Below, piece by piece: positions 18,693 through 27,370 of a stretch of DNA of 64,000 bases. The DNA comes from Oenococcus kitaharae DSM 17330. Lineage in GTDB: Bacteria; Bacillota; Bacilli; Lactobacillales; Lactobacillaceae. The stretch's first letter is position 1, and every line of letters begins with the position of its first letter. Position numbers and translations under genes: made by a program. The stretch covers positions 779,190-843,189 of the forward strand of contig NZ_CM001398.1 of the NCBI RefSeq assembly GCF_000241055.1, given 5' to 3'. A model generated the notes under the pieces. It worked only from the letters and a program-made list of their open reading frames with translations. It did not search any database and was not told where the DNA came from.

Positions 18693-19493
18693 ATGGATAA
18701 AAGACGCGTTTTGCCGGTAATCGGCGGTTTTAATTTCAGAGATATTGGCGGTTATACCTCTTTTGACGGACGCAAAATCAAGTGGGGCAAGGCTTTTCGA
18801 ACGGCCGGTATGGCAGACTTGTCGCCTGAAGATTTGAAATATTTAGAAGATCGGCAAGTGGACACGATTATTGATTTTCGCACTGAAGCTGAAGTGGCTA
18901 AAGGCCCCGATCGTGTACCGGCACATGCTGTTGATATTAATATTCCAGCTATGGATTTTGACCGGACCGAATCGACTGTGGATTACGCACAGTTGAGCAA
19001 AGAGTACGATCAAAAAGGCTACGGCTATTTGAATATGATCAATAATTATGAACATCTGATTTCAGACGAGTATTCCAATATTGCTTACCGCAAGTTTTTC
19101 GATCTTTTAATGACGGAAAACAAGACTTTGGCTTATCACTGCACAGCTGGCAAAGACCGGACAGGGGTTGCCTCTATGCTGCTGATGTCAGCCTTGGGCA
19201 TTAATGAGGCTCAGATCAAACACGATTATTTGATTACGGACCGCCTGTCGACTGAAGTTGTTCGTAATAAAATTGAGCACATGAAAGCCGAGGGTGCTAC
19301 ACCTGACGAAATTGAAAACATCCACTCTATGTGGTCGGTGAACATTGATTATATTCAGCGTTCCATTGATACAGTCAAACGCTTGTCTGGTGATCCGATC
19401 ACTTATTTGCAAAACTATCTACAGCTTCAGCCGGCTGATATTCAGCTGCTGCGCGATAAATATTTATTCAGTGAACCAACGGGCAAGCAATAA
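18693..19493 (+). CDS. Tyrosine-protein phosphatase-like (Y_phosphatase3 family)
   Basis: 266 residues with the N-terminal RDIGGY motif, IDFRTEAEV, and the P-loop HCTAGKDRTG containing nucleophile C150 and R156 (CX5R). Members dephosphorylate phosphotyrosine, phosphoserine or phosphoinositides. It follows pdhD by 61 bases. There is no ribosome site; TAAGAT (18681-18686) ends 6 bases before the ATG, as at several other genes here, so it may have its own leaderless transcript. A strong terminator follows. Confidence 0.87.
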   Translation: MDKRRVLPVIGGFNFRDIGGYTSFDGRKIKWGKAFRTAGMADLSPEDLKYLEDRQVDTIIDFRTEAEVAKGPDRVPAHAVDINIPAMDFDRTESTVDYAQLSKEYDQKGYGYLNMINNYEHLISDEYSNIAYRKFFDLLMTENKTLAYHCTAGKDRTGVASMLLMSALGINEAQIKHDYLITDRLSTEVVRNKIEHMKAEGATPDEIENIHSMWSVNIDYIQRSIDTVKRLSGDPITYLQNYLQLQPADIQLLRDKYLFSEPTGKQ

Positions 19494-19511
19494 TCACGGT
19501 GAGATATTCAT

Positions 19512-19542
19512 AAATCCCTCATTCAATCATGAGGGATTTTTT
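19512..19542 (+). terminator. Intrinsic terminator after phosphatase gene
   Basis: Stem AAATCCCTCA / TGAGGGATTT, 8-base loop, then a T run to 19542. Confidence 0.88.
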
Positions 19543-19630
19543 GCTGTCGTAAACGCCGTTAGTCCATCAAATAATTAATGGGAACAATATATTTATCTTT
19601 ATTTTAGTATAAATGATAATATAGTCATAT

Positions 19631-20488
19631 ATGATCAATGGTCGTCTAATTAAAGAAGCGCGAGAGAAACTAAATTTAAGTCAAGGGGAACTGGCACGTG
19701 GAATCACGAATCAAGCTTCAATTAGTCTCTTGGAGAAAAATAATCGAGCACCGAGTGTCAAAGTGCTTTCGCAAATCTCCGACCGTTTAAATGTTGATTT
19801 GAATGATTTATTAGGTAATCCCAACAAAATTAAATTTCAAGATCAGCTTTCAAAAGCCGAACAAGCAGCCCAACAGTATAACTATCAGGCGGCGCTGGAC
19901 ATTTTGGATGGTATTGACATCTCTACCATTCACAACGATAGAGATAGAGCGAGGTATGGCTTTTTAAGAACTGTTTCCAAAATGTGGATCAGCCAAGATT
20001 TTAAGTCGGCAATTTTCGCTTTTTCTCTTTTATTGGAGAATACGCCGAAACAGGATGATATTTATTACTTTTTGCTGCTCAATGGGATTGGTGTCGCTTA
20101 TTATCAAAATGACAATCATCAAGAAGCTGCCGTTTACTTCCATCGGATCGTTGAACAAATAGGCCATTTCAACGCAGATCATGCACATTTTTATTGGGCA
20201 TTATTCTTGCTGAGCAATTTAGCGAAATTTTATTCTCGAGAATCTGATTTGCCTCTCAGTAATCAATTAGCTGAACAAGGTATCCGAATAGCAAAGAGCC
20301 ATTCAACTACCTTGTTTGTAGAAGATTTTTACTACGTTTATGCTTTCAATTTATCTGAAAACGGGGCTGATACAGCAAAGGTAATTTCCTATTATCGCCT
20401 GGCAGAAAGCTTCTCAGTATTCAATCAAGATTCGATAGTGATGAATAAAGCTCGTGAAAAAATAACTCGCCTCGAAAAAAAGATATAA
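19631..20488 (+). CDS. Rgg/PlcR-type regulator, XRE domain plus TPR repeats
   Basis: 285 residues. Residues 1-62 are an XRE helix-turn-helix (LIKEAREKLNLSQGELARG, NQASISLLEKNNRAPSVKVL, LNVDLNDLLG); the remainder has helical TPR-like repeats such as AEQAAQQYNYQAALDIL and NGIGVAYYQNDNHQEAAVYFHRI. In Rgg, PlcR and ComR this region binds a signalling peptide. It lies 127 bases before an ABC exporter operon on the same strand, its likely target. No ribosome site is visible; TATAGT (19620-19625) ends 5 bases before the ATG. Confidence 0.82.
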   Translation: MINGRLIKEAREKLNLSQGELARGITNQASISLLEKNNRAPSVKVLSQISDRLNVDLNDLLGNPNKIKFQDQLSKAEQAAQQYNYQAALDILDGIDISTIHNDRDRARYGFLRTVSKMWISQDFKSAIFAFSLLLENTPKQDDIYYFLLLNGIGVAYYQNDNHQEAAVYFHRIVEQIGHFNADHAHFYWALFLLSNLAKFYSRESDLPLSNQLAEQGIRIAKSHSTTLFVEDFYYVYAFNLSENGADTAKVISYYRLAESFSVFNQDSIVMNKAREKITRLEKKI

Positions 20489-20584
20489 ACAGGTTTTTCT
20501 TCCAAAAAATAGTTAAAAGCAATATTAAAACTAATTTTTTTATTTTTAATAGACATATATAAAGATTTTTGTGAGTAATTTGCC

Positions 20585-20590
20585 TATAAT
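20585..20590 (+). promoter_or_regulatory. -10 box before ABC exporter operon
   Basis: A perfect TATAAT lies 26 bases before the ATPase gene and upstream of its GAGGGG ribosome site. No good -35 hexamer is present at 16-18 bases, which suits a promoter needing an activator such as the adjacent Rgg protein. Confidence 0.5.
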
Positions 20591-20615
20591 GTAAACAACA
20601 AGCGAGGGGATTGGC

Positions 20616-21479
20616 ATGATTCTGGAAATCACTCATTTATCTTTTAACTACAAAAACGTCGATATTTTTAAAGACGCATCTATGCAGATTGAAAAACCCG
20701 GTGTTTATGGTTTGGTGGCTCCTAATGGTTCTGGGAAGACGACGCTGCTGGACTTGATTGCTGGTTTTTTATCTCAGCAGCGAGGCGAGATTAGGATTTT
20801 CGGGCAGTCTAATAAGCAGTTGAAATCCCTAGCGCCGAAGATTAGTTATGTCCAGGACAACCGCGTCCTCTATCAATACCTCAGTGCACAAGAACACCTG
20901 AATATGGTAGCGGATCTGTATCATGTGTCAAAAGAGCGTGTCGCGCAATTAGTGAAACAGTTTGCTCTGACCAATTTTCTGACACGTCCAGTCTCCAGCT
21001 ATTCGCTTGGTCAAAAACAGCGTATTTTGATTGCGATGGCCATGGTCACGGATCCACAACTGATCTTTTTAGACGAACCCCTCAATGGCCTCGATCCAGA
21101 CAGCGTGATTATTATTAGAAATGTTTTAAAGCAGCTGGCCTTGGAAAAGAAGACGGTTTTGGTCTCTTCTCATAATTTGGATGAACTGGCGAAAACCACA
21201 GACACTTTCTTTTACGTGAAAAATAAGCAGCTTTTTTCAGAACAGATTGAGCATTTTGCTAACCTGTCATTTAAGACTGACCAGCCTGAACAAATGCAGC
21301 AATTCTTGGAGGATGCTGATTTTCAAGTTAAACGGGACGATGGCCGGCTGGTCATTTTGGTTGCTTCGGATAGAATCATTGACTTAATCAGAAAGATGGA
21401 TCAGCAGCATTTAGATTTTTCCGATCCTAAAATTTATGTCAACAGCCTAGAAGACCAATATCAAAGGATCTTTGATTAA
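20616..21479 (+). CDS. ABC transporter ATPase subunit
   Basis: 287 residues. Walker A APNGSGKTT at about 35, a degenerate signature SYSLGQKQRILIAMAM, Walker B LIFLDEPLNGLD and switch His in SSHNLDEL. The C-terminal 70 residues resemble accessory domains of drug/bacteriocin-type ABC-2 ATPases. GAGGGG precedes the ATG. It energises the two membrane proteins that follow, giving a three-gene exporter of the ABC-2 kind often used for antimicrobial peptide export or immunity. Confidence 0.9.
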   Translation: MILEITHLSFNYKNVDIFKDASMQIEKPGVYGLVAPNGSGKTTLLDLIAGFLSQQRGEIRIFGQSNKQLKSLAPKISYVQDNRVLYQYLSAQEHLNMVADLYHVSKERVAQLVKQFALTNFLTRPVSSYSLGQKQRILIAMAMVTDPQLIFLDEPLNGLDPDSVIIIRNVLKQLALEKKTVLVSSHNLDELAKTTDTFFYVKNKQLFSEQIEHFANLSFKTDQPEQMQQFLEDADFQVKRDDGRLVILVASDRIIDLIRKMDQQHLDFSDPKIYVNSLEDQYQRIFD

Positions 21480-21481
21480 TC

Positions 21482-22423
21482 ATGACCCGCGCCAAAGTAC
21501 TTTCTCATGTAGCAGAAATAAGCTTCTTTAAAAGCTGGTTTTTCTTCATTGATCTGGCTTTTATTGTCGTTTATGTGATCCTTTTTGTTATTTCGATGTT
21601 TTTAGGTGTTCAACAGCAGACTTTAGCCTCTGACAGGCAGTTTGATGCACAGCGTTCAACCATTGGCAGTGCCATGTATGGTGTTGCCCAACAAATTAAC
21701 GACAATCCCGAGATGCCGAAAAAACAGCTGGCTTATCTACGGCATGGTCTGGAGTTAGCTGCCAACGTATCCAATGCGATCAAAAAACAAGAAAACGCTT
21801 TGAATAACCGTCAGGGAAATTACTTGCCATTAACGATTCAAGTATCTCGCCAGGCCGATATTTTAAATCAGAGTCAAGGGCCGATCCAAGCCAGTGATGC
21901 TGATATTTTTCGTGCGAACGCTGCTGAAGCCCGTCGTCTGATGAAAGCACATTTGAGTTTTGAGTTTAACGATGCCAGTTTTAATTTTCCGAATGTTTTC
22001 TTCCTTTTCACGAGTTATTTCTTTAATCCGCTAAGTATTTTGCTGTTTTTGGTGATCCAGCTGGCCTTCTTTCTGCTGGAAAAGGAACGGAAAAATGAGC
22101 GTTTGTTGCAGACGCTGGCTGATGAAAAATCCTTAGCTTTGGGAAAAATGTTATTTGCCTTAAAACGTTTTATCACCGATCTGCTTGTCATCTACATTCT
22201 AGCTAGCAGCACTTTTCTCATCTTGGATCACCCGCTGCTCAAGTCTGGATCCAGCAGTTTTGCCTATCCGATGACTTTCCTTGGTATGACTCAGCCCTTA
22301 ATTAAGTTATTATGGCCCTTGTTTGTGATTGGCCTACTGCTGGCTTTGCTGGTCAATGCCTTACTGCCGCTGATTTACCAAAAGGTGGTCAATCGGCCTT
22401 TGTCGAGGGGGATGAGACTATGA
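21482..22423 (+). CDS. ABC-2 type membrane subunit (first)
   Basis: 313 residues with an N-terminal membrane helix (about 18-42), a long soluble extracellular-like region (about 45-165) and a cluster of C-terminal helices. This layout matches ABC-2 permeases. It starts two bases after the ATPase stop with AAAGGAT upstream, and its stop overlaps the next start (ATGA), so the three genes are one operon. No specific family recognised. Confidence 0.75.
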   Translation: MTRAKVLSHVAEISFFKSWFFFIDLAFIVVYVILFVISMFLGVQQQTLASDRQFDAQRSTIGSAMYGVAQQINDNPEMPKKQLAYLRHGLELAANVSNAIKKQENALNNRQGNYLPLTIQVSRQADILNQSQGPIQASDADIFRANAAEARRLMKAHLSFEFNDASFNFPNVFFLFTSYFFNPLSILLFLVIQLAFFLLEKERKNERLLQTLADEKSLALGKMLFALKRFITDLLVIYILASSTFLILDHPLLKSGSSSFAYPMTFLGMTQPLIKLLWPLFVIGLLLALLVNALLPLIYQKVVNRPLSRGMRL

Positions 22424-23700
22424 AATTTTTAAAGCTCGAATTTCGCAAACTGTGGATTTCCAGTCATTTTCTCAAGGCTGCTATCGTGATTTTCTTACTG
22501 CTTTTCGCCTATTTAGCTTATGAGAAAGGCAGCCAGCTGCTTTTTTTAAATCACTATCGCCAGACTTTGGTTCCAAACACACACTATAAATCCTCAAACA
22601 AATATCTCGGTATTAATTCAGCCATCGTACGCAAGGATACACGAGCAGAATTAGCCGCGCTGGATCGCGGGCAGCATGCCTATTTCCATTGGTTTTCCAC
22701 GACCATATTTGATCAAGCCCACCAAATTAATTCCTACGGTTTCCAGCCTAACCAAGCGACGGATTATGTCTTGCTAGAGCAGCACCGGCGCTTTTTATAT
22801 GGCGGCGGCCCTAGTACTAGTTATGCTCAAGACACGCTAGACTATTTAACTTACTTACAGGACCACAATATTCAAGCGTTGTATCCTTATGGTTTTTTCT
22901 TGCATTATGATCTTTTTTTGGATAGCCAAAGCCGGAGTAGCAGGCAGATACGCGATTATTTACAGTATTGGAACCATTATTTTTTCCTGAAAGGCTGGTA
23001 TCTGCTGTATGCCTTTTTACAGAGCAGCTATGGGCCTTTGCTGCTGCTGATAGGGTTGATTTTCCTGTTTGGTGGTCGATTCGCATCAGAATTAGATCAT
23101 CACCATCCTAATTGGCGTTTACTAAAAACTTACGGTCAAAGCCGGCATGCTTTATATGCTGAGCAGCTATTATCTCAGGTTATTCTGGCTATGACCGTCA
23201 TTTTTCTGCCGTTAGCAGTCTTCTTGCTGCTGATGGCAATCTTTGGTCAAGCTGGCAGCTTGCGATATCCGGTTTGGATGGTGACCTATAATCACGCCTT
23301 CTCGATGTTCAATCTCGGGAAATTGTATCCTTTGTACCAGTATCTTTTAACAGCTTTGCCCTTGTTATTGTCCTTGATTATTTTTGTGTTTGCCTTGAAT
23401 GGTATCTTGTCGCTTCTGATCAAAAATCAAAAATTAACCAATGTGGCGACTTGCTTGTTTTTGCTGGCCGGTCAGATGATACCGCCGAATTATTTGAATA
23501 TTTTTTCTTATTTCCAGATTGACCATATGGTGACAGGCTACTTCGCTAATTTAACGGAAAATGGCCAGTATTATGCTGGATTTGCTAGCGAGCTGCTGCT
23601 GATGGCCAGCCTGCTGCTGTTTGTGATTGAATTTTCCGTCCTTTATCTTCTTGATCGGCGGGCTAACCGCGGCCACAGTCTCTCTAAGTCAGTCATGTGA
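22420..23700 (+). CDS. ABC-2 type membrane subunit (second)
   Basis: 426 residues from the ATG at 22420, which overlaps the previous stop and has GAGGGGG upstream; an in-frame ATG 108 bases earlier lies inside the preceding gene. One N-terminal helix (FLKAAIVIFLLLFAYLAY), a soluble region to about 190, then five or six C-terminal helices. It probably pairs with the first permease and the ATPase. Substrate unknown. Confidence 0.75.
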   Translation: MKFLKLEFRKLWISSHFLKAAIVIFLLLFAYLAYEKGSQLLFLNHYRQTLVPNTHYKSSNKYLGINSAIVRKDTRAELAALDRGQHAYFHWFSTTIFDQAHQINSYGFQPNQATDYVLLEQHRRFLYGGGPSTSYAQDTLDYLTYLQDHNIQALYPYGFFLHYDLFLDSQSRSSRQIRDYLQYWNHYFFLKGWYLLYAFLQSSYGPLLLLIGLIFLFGGRFASELDHHHPNWRLLKTYGQSRHALYAEQLLSQVILAMTVIFLPLAVFLLLMAIFGQAGSLRYPVWMVTYNHAFSMFNLGKLYPLYQYLLTALPLLLSLIIFVFALNGILSLLIKNQKLTNVATCLFLLAGQMIPPNYLNIFSYFQIDHMVTGYFANLTENGQYYAGFASELLLMASLLLFVIEFSVLYLLDRRANRGHSLSKSVM

Positions 23701-23738
23701 GTAAGTTTGTGAATCATTGAAAATGTCACAAAAAATGA

Positions 23739-23767
23739 TTGACAGACTTGTTTTTTTCCGTTAAGCT
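23739..23767 (+). promoter_or_regulatory. Promoter of aminotransferase leader
   Basis: TTGACA (23739-23744), 17-base spacer, TAAGCT (23762-23767). An inverted repeat AATCATT (23712-23718) / AATGATT (23734-23740) overlaps the -35 box and may be an operator. Confidence 0.65.
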
Positions 23768-23770
23768 TAG

Positions 23771-23925
23771 CAGTAATTTCGATGGCAGATCAGATGTCAC
23801 AAATGCACAGTTACTATTACTGGTTTACGCGCTAACCCGTGTTGCCAGTTTGGTCGCGGGTTTAAATCCTGGGACCGCTAAGATTTTTTAAGCACTCTTG
23901 GGATGAACTCGGAGTGCTTTTTTTA
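23771..23925 (+). promoter_or_regulatory. Structured leader, T-box-like riboswitch candidate
   Basis: Between promoter and gene are, in order: a hairpin CAGTAAT (23771-23777) / ATTACTG (23816-23822); a second hairpin AACCCG (23834-23839) / CGGGTT (23857-23862); the sequence TGGGACCGC (23870-23878), which fits the core TGGNACCGC of the T-box; and an intrinsic terminator (23890-23925). ATCC before the box can pair with GGAT at 23901, and GCTAA with TTAAGC, giving an antiterminator competing with the terminator. TGGG would pair with a tRNA having C at the discriminator, which in bacteria is tRNA-His; CAC at 23806-23808 is a possible specifier. The first hairpin is short for a T-box stem I and begins near the predicted transcript start, so the call is tentative. 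Confidence 0.42.
23890..23925 (+). terminator. Leader terminator before aminotransferase
   Basis: Stem AAGCACTC (23890-23897) / GAGTGCTT (23912-23919) followed by TTTTTT. It lies between promoter and coding region, so it must act as an attenuator for the gene at 23948. Confidence 0.8.
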
Positions 23926-23947
23926 TTCGAAATTAAGGAGAGAGAAG

Positions 23948-25156
23948 ATGCCGCAAGTTAGAAAAAATTTAGAGAGATTGACCAACACCGTGGTACAAGG
24001 CACAAAACCGAGTATGATCTTGGCTTTGAATCAAGAATTCAAAGGGATTGACGATATTGTCATGCTGACGATTGGCGAGCCGGATTTCAACACACCAGAA
24101 CACGTTAAAGCAGCTGCTGTCGCTGATATTCAGGCTGATGATTCTCATTATGGGCTGTCTAAGGGAACAGCTCTTTTGTTGAAAAACGCTGCCAGCTTTT
24201 TGAAGGATCGTTATGGCTTGGATTATGATCCTAAGACTGAATTGCTGACGACCATCGGCGTCACAGAAGGGATTTTTGACACGATGAAGACGCTGCTGAA
24301 TCCTGGCGACGAAGTGATTATTCCACAGCCGACGTTCCCGGTCTATGGTGCTGCAGCCACTGTATGCGGGGCAAAAGTTGTTCCTGTACCAACGGTTGAT
24401 GACGACTTTTTGTTGACCCCTGCTAGGCTAACGGCTGTTTTGGCAGAGCATCCCAAGGCTAAAGCGATTGTGCTGGCAAGTCCCGGAAACCCCACCGGTG
24501 TCGCTTATAGCGAAACTCAGATTGCAGCTTTGGCAGCCGTCTTAAAACAGCACGATATTTTCGTGGTTTCCGATGAGATTTATTCCGAGCTGACTTATGA
24601 CCGGCCGCATGCCTCTTTTGCAAAAGCCCTGCCAGAACAGACGATTTTGTTCAACGGTGTTTCTAAGTCTCATGCTATGACTGGTTACCGTTTGGGCATT
24701 ATTGCTGCACCTGCTGCGATCATTTCTCAATTAGCCGTAATCCATGAATTAATCACGACGACTCAGCCTAACGTTGTCATGGCCGCCGGTGCTGAAGCTT
24801 TCGGACCGGGTGAAAATGACGCTGAATCTATGCGGGCTGAATATAAAAAACGACGTGCATTTCTCATATCGGCTTTTGATCAAATGGGTCTGCATTACGT
24901 GTATCCGGATGGTGCTTTTTATTTCTTTGTCAAGATTCCGGATTATCTCGAGCAGGATGGTTTCAAACTGGCACGGCAGATTGCCAAAGAAGCCAAAGTT
25001 GGTTTGACACCCGGTGTTGCTTTTGGACAGGCCGGTTATATGCGAATCTCCTATGCGACATCTTTGGCGCAATTAAAAGTGGCTGCTCAACGTCTATCTG
25101 CATTTTTAAAGATGCAAAAAGCCAAACAGCCAAGCGTTACTGACGCTGATATGTAA
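23948..25156 (+). CDS. PLP-dependent aminotransferase, class I (PatA/AraT-like)
   Basis: 402 residues from the ATG at 23948, preceded by TTAAGGAGAGAG; an upstream ATG at 23903 lies in the terminator hairpin. Fold-type I marks are GEPDFNTPEHV, the substrate/PLP region HYGLSKG, ASPGNPTGV with the conserved Asn, SDEIYSEL with the PLP-binding Asp and Tyr, the lysine in NGVSKSHAMTGYRLG and the carboxylate-binding Arg in YMRISYA. Members act on aromatic amino acids, aspartate or N-acetyl-diaminopimelate. The T-box-like leader suggests control by amino-acid starvation, with His or a near relative weakly indicated. PfoR-like gene follows after 43 bases. Confidence 0.9.
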   Translation: MPQVRKNLERLTNTVVQGTKPSMILALNQEFKGIDDIVMLTIGEPDFNTPEHVKAAAVADIQADDSHYGLSKGTALLLKNAASFLKDRYGLDYDPKTELLTTIGVTEGIFDTMKTLLNPGDEVIIPQPTFPVYGAAATVCGAKVVPVPTVDDDFLLTPARLTAVLAEHPKAKAIVLASPGNPTGVAYSETQIAALAAVLKQHDIFVVSDEIYSELTYDRPHASFAKALPEQTILFNGVSKSHAMTGYRLGIIAAPAAIISQLAVIHELITTTQPNVVMAAGAEAFGPGENDAESMRAEYKKRRAFLISAFDQMGLHYVYPDGAFYFFVKIPDYLEQDGFKLARQIAKEAKVGLTPGVAFGQAGYMRISYATSLAQLKVAAQRLSAFLKMQKAKQPSVTDADM

Positions 25157-25199
25157 AAAAATTCCATCAATAAGCCCTCAGGGCGTTAAGCAGGTTTAT

Positions 25200-26234
25200 A
25201 TGAAAAAAGAAAAAAATTCATTTATTTTAAATATTTTAAACGGCCTCAGCATCGGCGTTGTGATTACGCTGATTCCTAGTGCGGTTTTAGGTTCTTTGAT
25301 GCGAGCTTTCGGCAGCAATCCCGCCGCCTTGTCCGTGATTCAAATGACTAGCATGGCACAAAGCTTGCTCGCAGTGATAGCGGCATTCGCCGTTGGACAG
25401 GCTTTTCGTTTTTCAATGATTGATACGGGTTCAATGGCTTTAGCAGCTTTTATGGGTTCTGGTGCTGCCAGCATTGGAGCTAAAGGCAGCTTCGTGATTG
25501 CCGGTACCGGCGACATTATCAACATTGGTGTGACACTGGTGATTGCGGTTGTGCTGATCAAATTAATCCAGTCGCATTTGGGCCAGCTAAAGGTCATTTT
25601 ATCCCCGATTCTTGTCTTGGGAATTGCCGGCGGCTTGGGCCGATTCTTATTTCCCTACGTTCACTGGATTACAACCGAAATTGGGGCCGGCATTAATCGC
25701 TTGACTGATCTGCAGCCATTAGTTATGGCACCGTTAATGGGACTAATCTTCGCTGTCCTAATTCTGTCGCCAATCTCATCAGCCGGCATTGCGATTGCAA
25801 TCGGTTTGACTGGCATCGGATCCGGCGCGGCTAATTTAGGTATCACGACTGCCAGTTTCACCTTGGCGATCATGGGTTCTTCTGTCAACACTTTCGGTGG
25901 GACAATCAGTCATTTTATCGGCACACCAAAAATTCAAATGGCGAATATGCTCAGCAAACCTAAATTGTTCATTCCGATCATGATTGTCTCTGCGCTGGCT
26001 GGTTTGGAGGCCGCAGTATTACAAGTCGGCGGTACGCCTATGTCAGCCGGCTTTGGTATCTCGGGACTCGTTGGCCCCCTGGGTGCCTTTCAAACGGGCA
26101 CAACCAATATCCTGCTGCTGATCGTGGAGTTTGTACTTATTCCAGCGCTGCTGGCTTTTGCCACTCATTTTATTTTTGTTAAGAAAACTGCATTCATTAA
26201 AGCATCGGATTTGAAACTACCTGATGCTGCATAA
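25200..26234 (+). CDS. PfoR/PTS_EIIC_2-type membrane protein
   Basis: 344 residues, about nine to ten hydrophobic segments, with glycine-rich loops such as GSGAASIGAKGSF, GTGDIINIGVT and GGTPMSAGFGISG. The family is annotated as a putative toxin regulator but looks like a sugar-permease-like EIIC integral membrane protein without the EIIA/EIIB partners. A weak GCAGGTT precedes the ATG. A terminator overlaps its stop. A paralogue of 392 residues is at 57035, sharing the GIAIAI..GSGAA and PMSAGFG/TTAGFG patterns. Function unproven. Confidence 0.75.
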   Translation: MKKEKNSFILNILNGLSIGVVITLIPSAVLGSLMRAFGSNPAALSVIQMTSMAQSLLAVIAAFAVGQAFRFSMIDTGSMALAAFMGSGAASIGAKGSFVIAGTGDIINIGVTLVIAVVLIKLIQSHLGQLKVILSPILVLGIAGGLGRFLFPYVHWITTEIGAGINRLTDLQPLVMAPLMGLIFAVLILSPISSAGIAIAIGLTGIGSGAANLGITTASFTLAIMGSSVNTFGGTISHFIGTPKIQMANMLSKPKLFIPIMIVSALAGLEAAVLQVGGTPMSAGFGISGLVGPLGAFQTGTTNILLLIVEFVLIPALLAFATHFIFVKKTAFIKASDLKLPDAA

Positions 26235-26254
26235 AAAGCGCGTGCGCTTTTTTT
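26233..26254 (+). terminator. Intrinsic terminator after PfoR-like gene
   Basis: Stem AAAAAGCG / CGCTTTTT around loop CGTG, then T run. It begins inside the TAA stop codon. Confidence 0.88.
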
Positions 26255-26275
26255 ATTTGCGCTAAAATGCAGGTA

Positions 26276-27370
26276 ATGTCTTTTTCCCGCAGCAAACTCC
26301 TCAAATGGGCCATTCTTTTGTTGGCTGTCATCGGCTTAACAGCCTTGACACACTTTGATACTGTTTTCTATCAGACGCCTATTGCCCAAGTTGTTCGAGT
26401 TAAAGAGAACGACAGCCATCGTACGCGAGATTATTTTGCTAATGAAGACCGTAGCGCGACACAGCAGCTGACGGTTAAATTTTTAAATACGAAGCGCAAG
26501 AATCAGAAGATAACGATTAGCAATCAATATGTTGCTTCGGAAGTGCTGACGCAAAAATATCGTGTTGGTCAGCGTTTGCTGTTAAGTCATAAAAAATGGT
26601 GGAGCATCATCGGCCAAAAGCGGGATACTTTTCTTGTTTTCACGATTACTTTGATGCTGGCTTTGACCATCGGGCTGACAAAAAAAGTCAGCTTGCGGAT
26701 TATCGGCAGTTTGGGCCTGAATTTTATCTTCTTTATTCTAGCGATTTTGTTGGACATCAATTTTGAAGACGCACCAGCTGTCTTCATCTTCGCGATTTTG
26801 ACCATCGTTTTTGCTTTTATTACTTTATTGTTGGTGCTGGGCAGGCGCAAGCAATTTGTGATTGTCTTTTTGTCGACAATTCTGTCAACGGCCGCCGGTG
26901 TTGGGATTGGCGCGATCACGATTGCAGTCAATCATGCTAGTGGGATTCATTTCGAATACATGGACTTTATCACACAATTTCCGATCCCACTCTTTTATTC
27001 GGAACTGATGATTGGCGTGTTAGGCGCAGCTATGGACGAGTCCTCAGATATTACGGCCATGATGTTTGGTATGCAGCGTGAACGGGCAGACCGTTCCTTT
27101 GGCGAGTATTTTGTTTCCGGCATGCGTGTTGGTCGGGATATTGTTGGCTCTTTAACGAATGTCTTATTCATGGTCTTTATCGCCAATACATTGCCGATGG
27201 TCTTCCTATATTTAAGAAACGGCAATACCTGGTCCTACACGATTGATATGACCATGATGCTGGGATTATTATCCACGGTGATTTCTGCGATTGGCATTGT
27301 CCTGACTGTGCCGATCACATCTTGGCTGTCGGCCAGTTTGTTGTCAGCTGAAAAGAGGCTTGCCCGATGA
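26276..27370 (+). CDS. YibE/F family membrane protein
   Basis: 364 residues from the ATG at 26276. One N-terminal helix, a soluble part (about 30-110, including QTPIAQVVRV), then seven or so helices with the family-typical GAAMDESSDITAMMFGMQ and GRDIVGSLTNVLFMVFIANTLP. Function of the family is not established; transport has been proposed. I prefer 26276 over the ATG at 26267 because TAAAAT (26263-26268) looks like a -10 box ending 7 bases before 26276, giving a leaderless start; the earlier ATG overlaps the box. Its stop overlaps the next gene. Confidence 0.82.
   Translation: MSFSRSKLLKWAILLLAVIGLTALTHFDTVFYQTPIAQVVRVKENDSHRTRDYFANEDRSATQQLTVKFLNTKRKNQKITISNQYVASEVLTQKYRVGQRLLLSHKKWWSIIGQKRDTFLVFTITLMLALTIGLTKKVSLRIIGSLGLNFIFFILAILLDINFEDAPAVFIFAILTIVFAFITLLLVLGRRKQFVIVFLSTILSTAAGVGIGAITIAVNHASGIHFEYMDFITQFPIPLFYSELMIGVLGAAMDESSDITAMMFGMQRERADRSFGEYFVSGMRVGRDIVGSLTNVLFMVFIANTLPMVFLYLRNGNTWSYTIDMTMMLGLLSTVISAIGIVLTVPITSWLSASLLSAEKRLAR

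Noticed and set aside
26267-26269. ATG at 26267 as YibE start
   Set aside because: It overlaps the -10 candidate TAAAAT; the ATG at 26276 is better placed.
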